Shown here one piece after another: positions 57,164-64,000 of a stretch of 64,000 nt of DNA. The number at the start of each line of letters is the position of its first letter. Positions within the stretch are counted from its first letter, which is position 1. Origin of the DNA: Nocardioides lianchengensis (GTDB lineage: Bacteria > Actinomycetota > Actinomycetes > Propionibacteriales > Nocardioidaceae); contig NZ_FMZM01000002.1 in assembly GCF_900101465.1 (NCBI RefSeq), positions 406,136-470,135 on the forward strand, written 5' to 3'. The translations under genes and the position numbers were made by a program. The notes beneath the pieces were generated by a model that saw only the letters and a program-made list of their open reading frames with translations, did not search any database and had not been told where the DNA came from.

Positions 57164-57636
57164 TCGCGACCGAGCGCCTCCGGCTGCCGCTCTGGACCGC
57201 GGACGACGTGGCCGCGATGCGCGACGGCGTACGACGCCCCGGGTGGCACGCCGACTTCCCGCGCCGGGACGACCGCGACGCGGCCACCCTGTGGCGCGCG
57301 GGCGACCCGTGGGCGCCGCGGAGCATCGTGCGCGGCACGACCGTGCTCGGCTCGATCGGCTTCTTCGGCCCGCCGGAGCCGGCCGCCGGCCTGGAGGACG
57401 GGATCGACGAGGTCGAGGTCGGCTACGGCCTGGTCGCCGAGGCCCGCGGCTGGGGCTTCGCCACCGAGGCGCTGACCGGCCTGCTCGAGCTCACCGACGC
57501 GGCCGGGATCCGGGTCCGGGCCAGCGTCGAGCCGGACAACAAGGCCAGCATCCGGGTGCTCGCGAAGTGCCGGTTCACCCAGCTGCGCGGGGCCAACGAG
57601 GACGGCGAGCTCGTGATGGCGCGGCCGCTCCCGTGA
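57145..57636 (+). CDS. GNAT-family N-acetyltransferase
   Basis: A 163-residue acetyl-CoA-dependent acetyltransferase of the RimJ-like kind. ATERLRLPLWTADDVAAMRDG is the typical opening, EVEVGYGLVAEARGWGFATEALTGLLELT holds the acetyl-CoA loop (R-G-x-G-x-A), and RVRASVEPDNKASIRVLAKCRF the conserved N-x-x-S-x-R-V-L-x-K segment. It probably acetylates a small molecule or an N-terminus; the target is unknown. GTG start lies inside the end of the HAD gene, and its stop overlaps the next HAD start (GTGA), so the three are co-translated. Confidence 0.88.
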   Translation: MVLPAVVATERLRLPLWTADDVAAMRDGVRRPGWHADFPRRDDRDAATLWRAGDPWAPRSIVRGTTVLGSIGFFGPPEPAAGLEDGIDEVEVGYGLVAEARGWGFATEALTGLLELTDAAGIRVRASVEPDNKASIRVLAKCRFTQLRGANEDGELVMARPLP

Positions 57637-58427
57637 CCACTCCACGGTTGGTCGCCACCGACCTCGACGGCACCCTCGTGCGCTCCGACGGCAGCGTCTC
57701 CGACTACACCCGCGAGGTGCTCCTCGAGCTCGACCGCCGCGACGTCCCGGTGGTGTTCGTGACCGGCCGGCCGCTGCGCTGGGCCGCGGAGGTCTTCGAG
57801 CACGTCGGCAGCCACGGGCTGGCGATCGTCTCCAACGGCGCGCTGGTCTGGGACGTCGCCCGCGAGCGGGTCGACCTGGAGCGGCCGATCGAGCCGGCGC
57901 TCGGGATCGAGGTCTGCCGGGCCATCCGCGCGGCGGTCCCGGGGACGTCGTACGCCGTGGAGGGCCTGGACGGGATCGGCCTGGAGCCGGGCTACCTGGA
58001 GCGCTTCCCGATGCCCGAGGGGAGCCGGCGCGCCCCGGTCGAGGAGCTCCTCGACCGGCCCGCGCTGAAGCTGCTGGCCCGCCACGAGGAACTCGACGCG
58101 GAGGAGTTCTGGGACCTGGCCGAGGTCGCGACCGAGGGGCGGCTGGTCATCACCTGGTCCTCGACGACCGCGCTGCTGGAGATCAGCGCACCCGACGTCA
58201 CCAAGGCCTCCACCCTGTCGCTGCTGTGCGAGCGGCTCGGGATCTCCGCGGACGAGGTCGTGGCGTTCGGGGACATGCCGAACGACCTCCCGATGCTCAC
58301 CTGGGCCGGGACGTCGTACGCCATGGCGGACGCGCACCGCACCGTCACCGAGATCGCCGACCACGTCGCCCCCGGGCACGACGAGGACGGCGTCGCGCGG
58401 GTGCTGGCTGGTGTGTTCGGGCTGTGA
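57633..58427 (+). CDS. Second HAD-family (Cof-type) phosphatase
   Basis: A 264-residue paralogue of the HAD at 56300: VATDLDGTLV (motif I), VVFVTGR (motif II), KASTLSLLCERLGISADEVVAFGDMPNDLPMLTWAG (motifs III and IV) with Lys before the helix as usual. The C2B cap lies between. It begins with conserved sequence immediately after GTG 57633, in contrast to its paralogue with a repeat-derived tail. It overlaps the GNAT stop by four bases and the next gene by four bases (GTGA). Phosphosugars or nucleotide phosphates are the usual substrates. Confidence 0.92.
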   Translation: MTTPRLVATDLDGTLVRSDGSVSDYTREVLLELDRRDVPVVFVTGRPLRWAAEVFEHVGSHGLAIVSNGALVWDVARERVDLERPIEPALGIEVCRAIRAAVPGTSYAVEGLDGIGLEPGYLERFPMPEGSRRAPVEELLDRPALKLLARHEELDAEEFWDLAEVATEGRLVITWSSTTALLEISAPDVTKASTLSLLCERLGISADEVVAFGDMPNDLPMLTWAGTSYAMADAHRTVTEIADHVAPGHDEDGVARVLAGVFGL

Positions 58428-59068
58428 CCTGGTTCCATGAGCGCGTGCCGACCCCGCCCGTGACGCTGCTGCGCCTCCTGGTGCTGGCCCTGCTCTCGAG
58501 CGCGCTGGTGTGGGTGGCGCCGTCCTCCGCCTCGGCCGCGTGCACCTGCACCGCCGCGGTGATCCGCTCCGACACCGAGCGGCTGGCCCGCAACGCCAAC
58601 AGCGTCTTCACCGGCACGGTCGTCGGCTCCACCGTCGTCCGTCTCGACGACGGCACGGCCACCGCGGTCTTCACCGCCGAGGTCACCGTCGAGCTGATCT
58701 ACAAGGGCGACGTCCGCGAGTCGACCGTCGAGGTCGAGACCGTCCGCGGGACCTCCGAGTGCGACCTGGGCCGGCTGGAGGCCGGACGCCGGTACGCGTT
58801 CTTCGTCGAGGCCGCCGAGGACGCGCTGGTCGCCGACGGCTGCGGCGGCACCCAGCCCGTCCGGCCCAAGCTGCTCGTCGAGCTGGAGGCGCTGTACGGC
58901 GCGGGCGAGCCGCCCCCCGTCGAGGTCCCCGCCGAGACCGCCAGCATCGAGCCGGTCCCCGGCGTCGAGGACCCGCCCACCTTCACCCGTGCGGCCGCCC
59001 CCGGAGGCGCGATGGTGCTCGTCGGGCTGCTCGGGCTGGTCGTCGTACGGCGCCTGGCTCGGCGCTGA
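58424..59068 (+). CDS. Secreted, membrane-anchored protein with TIMP/netrin-like domain
   Basis: A 214-residue exported protein: signal peptide to about residue 38 (LLRLLVLALLSSALVWVAPSS then ASA), mature start ACTCTAA. The domain VFTGTVVGSTVVRLDD... AVFTAEVTVELIYKGDV, SECDLGRLEAGRRYAFFVEA and CGGTQPV resembles TIMP/NTR-like OB folds with paired cysteines. A C-terminal span (GGAMVLVGLLGLVVV) ends in RRLARR and would anchor it. Bacterial members are poorly understood; a protease-inhibitor role cannot be assumed. GTG 58424 overlaps the previous stop; GTG 58445 is an alternative start. Confidence 0.75.
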   Translation: MTWFHERVPTPPVTLLRLLVLALLSSALVWVAPSSASAACTCTAAVIRSDTERLARNANSVFTGTVVGSTVVRLDDGTATAVFTAEVTVELIYKGDVRESTVEVETVRGTSECDLGRLEAGRRYAFFVEAAEDALVADGCGGTQPVRPKLLVELEALYGAGEPPPVEVPAETASIEPVPGVEDPPTFTRAAAPGGAMVLVGLLGLVVVRRLARR

Positions 59069-59082
59069 TCGGCCCGCCCCCG

Positions 59083-59176
59083 CAAAGGTTCATCGGCTAG
59101 CCGATGAACCTCACGCCGGGACGACAAAGGTTCATCGTCCAGCCTCGAGGTTCATCGGCCAGCCGATGAACCTTTG
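59083..59176. terminator. Cluster of CAAAGGTTCATCG palindromes between convergent genes
   Basis: 59086-59111 is a perfect 26-base palindrome, and 59148-59173 repeats the same 12-base arms. An additional single copy of the CAAAGGTTCATCG arm lies at 59125-59137, and the outer copies at 59083-59095 and 59164-59176 can pair. The cluster lies between two convergent genes and can form alternative hairpins. Confidence 0.65.
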
Positions 59177-59198
59177 CGGCCGCCCGCCGACGGCCCAC

Positions 59199-59792
59199 CT
59201 ACAGGTACATGCCCCCCGAGTCGCCCGGCTGCGCACCGGGGTCCTGCCCGGGCTGGACGCCCGGAGCGGCCTGCGGCGGCAGCATGCCCGAGGGCAGCCC
59301 CTTGCGGATCTGCTCGAACTGCGCCCGCGCGGCCATCTGCTGCGCGTAGATCGCGGTCTGGATGCCGTGGAAGAGCCCCTCGAGCCAGCCGACCAGCTGG
59401 GCCTGGGCGATCCGCAGCTCGCCGTCCGACGGGGTGGTCTCCTCGCTGAACGGCAGCGCGAGCCGGTTGAGCTCCTCGACCAGCTCGGGCGCGAGGCCCT
59501 CCTCCAGCTCGTGGATGGAGGCCTGGTGGATCTCCTTGAGACGGTTGCGGCTGGCCTCGTCGAGCGGGGCCGCCTTCACCTCCTCGAGCAGCTGGCGGAT
59601 CATGCTGCCGATCCGCATCACCTTCGCGGGCTGCTCGACCAGGTCGGTGATCGCGCGCTCGCCGCCCGACCCCTCGTCGTCGGACGCGGCCTGCGCCAGC
59701 GCCGAGGCGGGTACGGCGCCCAACGGCTGACCGTCCGGCCCGATCACGATGACCTGCTGCTCGTCCTGGCCGGACCCCTGCTGCTCGCTCAT
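59199..59792 (-). CDS. bpa: Bacterial proteasome activator (Bpa/PafE)
   Basis: A 197-residue protein of the DUF2587 family. The core is helical: AITDLVEQPAKVMRIGSMIRQLLEEVKAAPLDEASRNRLKEIHQASIHELEEGL, then LVGWLEGLFHGIQTAIYAQQMAARAQFEQIRKGLP. Tails are disordered. The C-terminus is GGMYL, whose last three residues M-Y-L form the HbYX motif that docks in the 20S proteasome and opens its gate. The protein forms ATP-independent rings that feed unfolded proteins to the proteasome. This strongly supports an actinobacterial host with a proteasome. TAGGGT stands seven bases before its ATG. Confidence 0.95.
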   Translation of the reverse strand: MSEQQGSGQDEQQVIVIGPDGQPLGAVPASALAQAASDDEGSGGERAITDLVEQPAKVMRIGSMIRQLLEEVKAAPLDEASRNRLKEIHQASIHELEEGLAPELVEELNRLALPFSEETTPSDGELRIAQAQLVGWLEGLFHGIQTAIYAQQMAARAQFEQIRKGLPSGMLPPQAAPGVQPGQDPGAQPGDSGGMYL

Positions 59793-59823
59793 GGCGTCGA
59801 CCCTACCCAGCGGCCCGGAGCCG

Positions 59824-60792
59824 TCAGAGGGTGAGCAGGATCTTGCCGGTGTGCTCGCCGGACTCCATCAGCGCGTGCGCCTCGGCGACCTGCTCGATCG
59901 GCATCGTGCCGTGCACGACCGGCTTCACGAGGCCCTCGGCGACCAGCGGCCAGACGTGCTCGACGACGGCGGCGCAGATGGCCGACTTCTCCTCGGTCGG
60001 CCGGGCGCGCAGGGTGGTGGCGATGACCGCGCCGCGCTTGCGGAGCAGGGCGCTGATGTCCAGCTCGCCACGAGTGCCACCCTGCATGCCGATGATGACG
60101 AGCCGGCCCTCGGTGGCGAGCGCGTCGACGTTGCGGCCGAGGTACTTGGCGCCCATGTTGTCGAGGATGACGTCGGCGCCACCGTGCTCCTGCACCACCG
60201 CCACGAAGTCCTCGTCGCGGTAGTTGATGGCGACGTCGGCGCCGAGCGACGTGCAGAAGGCGAGCTTCTCGGCGGTGCCGCCGGTGGTCAGCACGGTCGC
60301 GCCCAGCCGGTGGGCGATCTGGATCGCGAAGGTGCCGATCCCGCCCGCGCCGCCGTGGACCAGCAGCCGCTCCTGGGGCCGGAGCCCGGCCACCATGAAC
60401 ACGTTGGACCACACGGTGGCCGCGACCTCGGGCAGTGCCGCCGCGGTGACGAGGTCGACCCCGGCGGGCACCGGCATCACCTGGCCGGCCGGGACGGCGA
60501 CGAGGCCGGCGTACCCGCCCCCGGCGAGCAGCGCGGTGACCTCGTCGCCGACCGCGAGGCCGGTGACGCCCTCACCGAGGGCGGCGACCGTGCCGCTGCA
60601 CTCCATGCCGATCACGTCGGAGGCGCCCGGCGGCGGCGGGTAGAACCCCTGCCGCTGCAGCAGGTCGGCGCGGTTCAGGCCCGCGGCCGCGACCGCCACC
60701 AGCACCTCGCCCGGTCCGGCTTCGACGTCCGGGACCTCGGCGACCGACAGGACCTCGGGACCACCGGTCCCGCTCGCTACGACAGCACGCAT
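59824..60792 (-). CDS. Zinc-independent NAD(P)H:quinone oxidoreductase (MDR family)
   Basis: A 322-residue medium-chain dehydrogenase/reductase of the quinone oxidoreductase (PIG3-like) group. GLNRADLLQRQGFYPPPPGASDVIGMECSGTV is diagnostic for this branch. VHGGAGGIGTFAIQIAHRLGATVLTTGGTAEKL is the dinucleotide fold, with small residues in place of an acidic one, which favours NADPH. No zinc ligands are seen. The C-terminal GKILLTL closes the fold. It reduces quinones or enones. TAGGCT lies six bases before the ATG. It is transcribed leftward, with the Bpa gene 31 bases downstream. Confidence 0.93.
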   Translation of the reverse strand: MRAVVASGTGGPEVLSVAEVPDVEAGPGEVLVAVAAAGLNRADLLQRQGFYPPPPGASDVIGMECSGTVAALGEGVTGLAVGDEVTALLAGGGYAGLVAVPAGQVMPVPAGVDLVTAAALPEVAATVWSNVFMVAGLRPQERLLVHGGAGGIGTFAIQIAHRLGATVLTTGGTAEKLAFCTSLGADVAINYRDEDFVAVVQEHGGADVILDNMGAKYLGRNVDALATEGRLVIIGMQGGTRGELDISALLRKRGAVIATTLRARPTEEKSAICAAVVEHVWPLVAEGLVKPVVHGTMPIEQVAEAHALMESGEHTGKILLTL

Positions 60793-60814
60793 GTCGCCAG
60801 CCTACGGACGGCTC

Positions 60815-61141
60815 TCAGTCGAAGCGCTCGCCCGTGTGGTCGACCCCGCTGTCGTCGGGGACATCGTCGTCGACGTCGTCGGGGTCCGGCGCACCCGCCG
60901 GTCGCTCCCAACCCTCGGCGAGCTGCTGCGCGCGGGCGGCCAGCTTCTCGACGGTGCTCGGGTCGGTGCCCTGGGCGCCCGCCGCCAGCCCCAGCAGGTA
61001 CGCCGTCACCGGCGCCGCGGGCCGCTCGACCGTGTGCGCGACCACGCGCGCCAGGTCGAGCACCAGGGCCTCGTCGATCTCGATCTCCGGGTCCAGGTCG
61101 AGGACGTCGCTCAGCTCGTCGATCCAGTCGTGGAGGTTCAC
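60815..61141 (-). CDS. DUF6457-family protein, partner of MobA
   Basis: A 108-residue acidic protein. The N-terminus NLHDWIDELSDVLDLDPEIEIDEALVLDLARVVAHTVERPAAPVTAYLLGLAAG is the DUF6457 pattern, a small helical domain found next to or fused to MobA in actinobacteria. The C-terminus is highly acidic and probably disordered (PDPDDVDDDVPDDSG). GTG start at 61141. It lies 13 bases downstream of mobA, so it is presumably an accessory for molybdenum cofactor guanylylation; this link is inferred from position. Confidence 0.85.
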   Translation of the reverse strand: MNLHDWIDELSDVLDLDPEIEIDEALVLDLARVVAHTVERPAAPVTAYLLGLAAGAQGTDPSTVEKLAARAQQLAEGWERPAGAPDPDDVDDDVPDDSGVDHTGERFD

Positions 61142-61154
61142 GCGTTCCAGACTC

Positions 61155-61721
61155 TCAGAGGTCCCGCAGGTCGGTCCAGGTGTCCACGTCGCGGTGCTCG
61201 TCGCCGGTGGCGGCGACCTCGGCCAGGTCCAGCGGACCGAGCAGCCGGTGCACGGCCATGCCGTGCTGCGCCTCGAGCCCGGGCCGTACGGCGGCCAGCC
61301 GCGTGGCGTCCAGCACCAGCGCCAGCTGGCGACGGCCGTCCGGCCCGACCAGGACGGCCCCGTCACGTGAGGAGGCGGCCTCGTGCAGCCGCCGGAACGT
61401 CAGCGCGCTCACGTGCGGCATGTCGACCGCCAGCACCCCGACCGTCCGCGGCGTGCGCAGCAGCGCGTCCACCCCGGTGAGCAGACCGGCCACCGGGCCG
61501 CCGTACCGGGGGCTCTCGCGGCAGAAGGTCACCGGCCGCTCGGTCGGCACCGGGTCGCCCACCACGACCACCTCGGCGGCGTCCACGAGCGCGTCCAGCG
61601 CGTGGGTCAGCAGGGTGCGGCCGTGCAGCTCGATCGACGCCTTGTCGGCGCCCCCGAGGCGCGCCGCCGTACCGCCCGCGAGCACCACGGCGCAGAAATC
61701 GAACGGACCCAGGTCCTCCAT
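61155..61721 (-). CDS. mobA: Molybdenum cofactor guanylyltransferase (MobA-like)
   Basis: A 188-residue nucleotidyltransferase that converts molybdopterin cofactor to the guanine dinucleotide form. CAVVLAGGTAARLGGADKASIEL is the GTP-binding loop (LAGGxxxRxGxDK), followed by DALVDAAEVVVVGDP, GPVAGLLTGVDALL and VGVLAVDMPHVSALTFRRL, which hold the substrate and metal residues (A-V-D-M-P). Length is normal for short actinobacterial MobA. It is divergent from the nitrilase gene (27-base gap), and is followed by the DUF6457 gene. Confidence 0.93.
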   Translation of the reverse strand: MEDLGPFDFCAVVLAGGTAARLGGADKASIELHGRTLLTHALDALVDAAEVVVVGDPVPTERPVTFCRESPRYGGPVAGLLTGVDALLRTPRTVGVLAVDMPHVSALTFRRLHEAASSRDGAVLVGPDGRRQLALVLDATRLAAVRPGLEAQHGMAVHRLLGPLDLAEVAATGDEHRDVDTWTDLRDL

Positions 61722-61748
61722 GACCCACCAGCGTGCCACGCTGGGGAG

Positions 61749-62504
61749 GTGCGCATCGCCCTGGTCCAGGAGCCCGCCGGCCTCGAGCCGGACGCCAACC
61801 GCGCCCGCCTGCGCGAGCTGACCCCCGCGGGGGCGGACCTGGTGGTCTTCCCCGAGGCCTTCGCCCGCGACTTCGGGGAGGCCGGCTCCGACGTCAGCCC
61901 GTACGCCGAGGCCGCGGACGGCCCCTTCGCGACCGCCGTCGCCGAGGTCGCCGCGGAGCGTGGCACGACGGTCGTGGCCGGCATGTTCGAGGTCGGTCCC
62001 GACCCGGACCGTCCGTTCAACACGCTGGTGGTCCGGGGCGCGGCGAGCGCCGACTACCGCAAGGTGCATCTCTACGACTCCTTCGGCTACCGCGAGTCCG
62101 ACCGGCTCTCCGCCGGTGAGATCGCGCCCGCCGTCGTCGAGGTCGGCGGGCTGCGGGTCGGCCTGATGACCTGCTACGACCTGCGCTTCCCCGAGTTCGC
62201 GCGCGCGCTGGTCGACGCCGGCGCCGAGGTGCTGGTGGTGCCGGCGGCGTGGGTCGCCGGGCCGCGCAAGGTCGACCACTGGCGGACCCTGGTCCGGGCC
62301 CGGGCGATCGAGAACACCGTGTACGTCGCCGCCGCCGGCCAGCCCGGTCCGCGCTACAGCGGACACTCGCTCGTCGTCGACCCGCTGGGCGACGTGCTCG
62401 CCGAGGCCGCGGACGGGCCGGCCGTGCTGACCGCCGAGCTGGACCCGGAGCGGCTCGCCGAGGCGCGTCGTACCAATCCCTCGCTCGCGAACCGTCGTCT
62501 GTAA
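61749..62504 (+). CDS. Carbon-nitrogen hydrolase (nitrilase superfamily)
   Basis: A 251-residue amidase-type hydrolase with the Glu-Lys-Cys triad visible: VVFPEAFARDF (Glu), YRKVHLYDSFGYRESDR (Lys) and VGLMTCYDLRFPEFAR (Cys). The second Glu is also present in the loop after the Lys. The C-terminal part (WRTLVRARAIENTVYVAAAG, SGHSLVVDPLGDVL) is standard. Branch assignment is close to omega-amidase or deaminated-glutathione amidase (Nit1/Nit2-like). GTG start with a GGGAGG-like sequence just upstream; alternative promoters are shared with divergent mobA. Confidence 0.93.
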   Translation: MRIALVQEPAGLEPDANRARLRELTPAGADLVVFPEAFARDFGEAGSDVSPYAEAADGPFATAVAEVAAERGTTVVAGMFEVGPDPDRPFNTLVVRGAASADYRKVHLYDSFGYRESDRLSAGEIAPAVVEVGGLRVGLMTCYDLRFPEFARALVDAGAEVLVVPAAWVAGPRKVDHWRTLVRARAIENTVYVAAAGQPGPRYSGHSLVVDPLGDVLAEAADGPAVLTAELDPERLAEARRTNPSLANRRL

Positions 62505-62515
62505 CCTTCCTCGTC

Positions 62516-63592
62516 GTGTCGTCCGCCGCCCCCCGCCGTCGCGCCGAGCGCCCGGCACGGGAGCGCCAACAGCGGCGTGAGGGCCGCGAGCGCAAGCCGC
62601 TGCGTCAGCGCGCCGCCACCGTCGGGGAGTCCCGGCTGCCGGTGAGCGTGTGGGCGGTCGTCGTCCTCGCGGGCGTCGGCTGCCTGGTGGCCGCGATGGT
62701 CCCGGTCGGTCCTGAGGAGCTGGCCGGGGCCGGCTCGGTCGCCGTGGCCGGTGCGTTCGCCTGGGCCCTGGCCGCCCGCACCGGAGGCCGGCCGATCCTC
62801 TTCGGCGTCCTCGCCGTCGCCTGCGGCATCGGCGTGCTGGTCGCCGACGAGGACGCGCTGCGCACCGGCGCGGCCGTGATGACCTGCGTCATCAGCGCCG
62901 TCCTGGGCGTGGTCGCGACGGTCCCCGCCCGGCGCTTCGTGGGGGCGGCCCGCGAGTGCGTCGTCGCGATCCTGATCGCGGCCGTCGGCGCGCTCGCGAC
63001 GGCGGGCTTCGCGCCGACCATCGACCTGCTGCGGTTCGAGTACGTCACCCTGGTGCTGGCGCTTGCCGGCGCGTTCGGCGTGGTCTACCGCCTCGGCGCC
63101 GGCTTCCACGGCCTGGGCCGCCGCGGCGTCGCCACCGTGCTCATCGGCGCCGTCGTCCTCGCCGTCACCCTCGCGTACGCCGAGCTGCTGCGCCGCTACG
63201 GCACCCCCGGCCTGGTCGACAACCTCCTCGACGGCGTGCGCTGGAGCCGCGAGCACCTCGGCGCCTTCCCGCGCCCCATCGAGACCGTCCTCGGCGTACC
63301 CGCCCTGGTCTGGGGCACCCACATGCGCGCCCGCCGCCGCCAGGGCTGGTGGGTCTGCGCGTTCGGCGCGGCCGCGACCACCCCGGTCGCGAACTCCCTG
63401 ATGAACCCCACCATCTCGCTCTCCGAGGTCGGGCTGTCGGTGACCTACGGCCTGGTCATCGGTCTGGTCATCGGGTACGTCGTCGTCCGTCTCGACCTGC
63501 TCCTCACCGGCCCCCGGGGTCGCCGGGCGCGGCAGGCCGAGGAGGAGGCGGCGGCCCGCCCGGAGCCGGCGCGGACGAGCGCGCTGCTCTGA
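62516..63592 (+). CDS. Polytopic membrane protein with basic N-terminus, unknown function
   Basis: A 358-residue protein. The first 40 residues are very basic (RRRAERPARERQQRREGRERKPLRQRA), suggesting cytoplasmic contact with acidic partners or nucleic acid. Eight or so spans follow, e.g. VSVWAVVVLAGVGCLVAAMV and VEFGVLAVACGIGVLV regions. A hydrophilic loop with GLVDNLLDGVRWSREHLGAFPRPIE lies near residue 245, and STPVANSLMNPTISLSE-like segments precede the last span. I recognise no family. TAACCT eight bases before the GTG supports the start. It is independent of the nitrilase gene 11 bases upstream. Confidence 0.8.
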   Translation: MSSAAPRRRAERPARERQQRREGRERKPLRQRAATVGESRLPVSVWAVVVLAGVGCLVAAMVPVGPEELAGAGSVAVAGAFAWALAARTGGRPILFGVLAVACGIGVLVADEDALRTGAAVMTCVISAVLGVVATVPARRFVGAARECVVAILIAAVGALATAGFAPTIDLLRFEYVTLVLALAGAFGVVYRLGAGFHGLGRRGVATVLIGAVVLAVTLAYAELLRRYGTPGLVDNLLDGVRWSREHLGAFPRPIETVLGVPALVWGTHMRARRRQGWWVCAFGAAATTPVANSLMNPTISLSEVGLSVTYGLVIGLVIGYVVVRLDLLLTGPRGRRARQAEEEAAARPEPARTSALL

Positions 63593-63617
63593 GTTCGGCG
63601 TACGTCTCAGTAACGGC

Positions 63618-63623
63618 TAGGTT
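63618..63623 (+). promoter_or_regulatory. TAGGTT hexamer before the biotinyl-carrier gene
   Basis: TAGGTT is six bases before the ATG at 63630, the same leaderless geometry. Confidence 0.45.
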
Positions 63624-63629
63624 CGCGAC

Positions 63630-63863
63630 ATGCCCCGCGAACAGGTCACCGAGATCGTCGCCGAGATGGTGGCCAACGTGCTGAGCGTGGCTGTCGGTCC
63701 CGGAGACGCCGTCGCCGTCGGCGACACCGTGGCGCTCCTGGAGTCCATGAAGATGGAGATCCCGATGCTGGCGGAGGTCGCCGGCACCGTGCGCGCCGTC
63801 AAGGTCGCGCCCGGCGACGTCGTCCAGGAGGGCGACGTGCTGGTGGAGCTGCTCGTCTCCTAG
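63630..63863 (+). CDS. Stand-alone biotin/lipoyl-attachment carrier protein
   Basis: A 77-residue protein that is only a biotinyl domain. LLESMKMEIPM contains the biotin motif (E-S-M-K-M, biotinylated Lys), followed by EVAGTVRAVKVAPGDVVQEGDVLVEL, the second half of the beta barrel. Free carriers of this size occur in actinobacteria and are proposed substrates of biotin ligase for acyl-CoA or other carboxylases. No enzymatic partner is adjacent. TAGGTT before the ATG supports a leaderless message. Confidence 0.9.
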   Translation: MPREQVTEIVAEMVANVLSVAVGPGDAVAVGDTVALLESMKMEIPMLAEVAGTVRAVKVAPGDVVQEGDVLVELLVS

Positions 63864-63904
63864 CGACTCGGTCGCGATCCGTATCTCTTTTGGACCCTGG
63901 ATGT

Positions 63905-63957
63905 GGTCTCGATACGCCGGTCGCGACCTCCTTCGTCGCTCGCCCGGCTACTCGACC
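63905..63957 (-). repeat. Dispersed palindromic repeat copy at window end
   Basis: 53 bases from GGTCTCGATACGCCGGTCGC to GGCTACTCGACC, closely similar in its first 20 bases to the copy at 53287. It follows the carrier gene. The last 40 bases of the window hold no recognisable feature. Confidence 0.7.
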
Positions 63958-64000
63958 TCGCGGCAGGCTCCCGCCCTTCGCAGGCTCAGGACGGGGCCGC

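Noticed and set aside
1..64000. tRNA or rRNA genes
   Set aside because: I found no cloverleaf with TTCRA-type arm or rRNA signature when reading the intergenic gaps. A covariance-model scan would be decisive and was not possible.

Overview
The window is very GC-rich DNA, densely packed with genes, with frequent GTG starts and many 1-4 base stop/start overlaps. The gene content (bacterial proteasome activator, DUF5926, DUF4446 and DUF6457 proteins, a SigE-type ECF sigma factor, methylcrotonyl-CoA carboxylase operon, SNF2-SWIM pair) points to an actinobacterium, most probably Nocardioides or a close relative of the Nocardioidaceae; this is inferred from content and style, not from a marker gene. 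It reads as core-type chromosome. I see no phage, plasmid, transposase, CRISPR array, rRNA or tRNA. No gene-free stretch exceeds about 240 bases.

Layout. 1-5.2 kb: end of a probable RecQ-type helicase, a membrane protein, a luciferase-like oxidoreductase, and a leftward pair (GT2 glycosyltransferase then acyltransferase) for an extracellular glycan. 5.4-14.7 kb: a reductase-like gene under a KstR-like box, a drug exporter, glutathione peroxidase, the SNF2/SWIM pair, a TetR regulator with a secreted protein, and a GH26 glycosidase. 14.7-19.3 kb: leucine-catabolism operon (carboxyltransferase, biotin carboxylase/carrier, HMG-CoA lyase). 19.3-22.7 kb: a sulfotransferase-unknown-sulfotransferase cassette. 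22.6-31.4 kb: EcsC protein, aat, rhodanese, Fpg/Nei glycosylase, AAA ATPase, deaminase, GDPD, SEC-C protein, and a nucleotide cyclase with a cyclic-nucleotide-binding protein. 31.4-39.4 kb: ECF sigma and its membrane partner, arginine deiminase, larB-larC, a small helical protein, a voltage-gated channel, pheA, DUF4446 and EI24 proteins.

39.4-47.0 kb is a complete leftward kdpFABC-DE potassium-uptake operon, with kdpF (26 aa) found by reading the sequence. 47.2-53.2 kb: Lrp-type regulator divergent from an MFS exporter, a metallo-hydrolase, and two CNNM/CorC-type proteins preceded by a possible 21-residue leader peptide. 53.4-64 kb: PAP2-DAG kinase fusion, serS, two HAD phosphatases around an acetyltransferase, a secreted cysteine-rich protein, Bpa, quinone oxidoreductase, DUF6457-mobA, a nitrilase, a membrane protein and a 77-residue biotinyl carrier.

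Regulatory texture. Many genes carry a TANNNT hexamer 6-7 bases before the start codon, the geometry of leaderless transcription. Three or four CCGTCA(A/G)G repeats, spaced 21 then 11 bases, stand about 40 bases before both kdpF and the small gene at 36262, which suggests a shared OmpR-type regulator. Six copies of a palindromic repeat (ggtggtcgag...tcgagacc type) occur; one lies inside the biotin-carboxylase reading frame and one supplies the first codons of a HAD phosphatase. Long hairpins with unrelated arms sit in several intergenic gaps.
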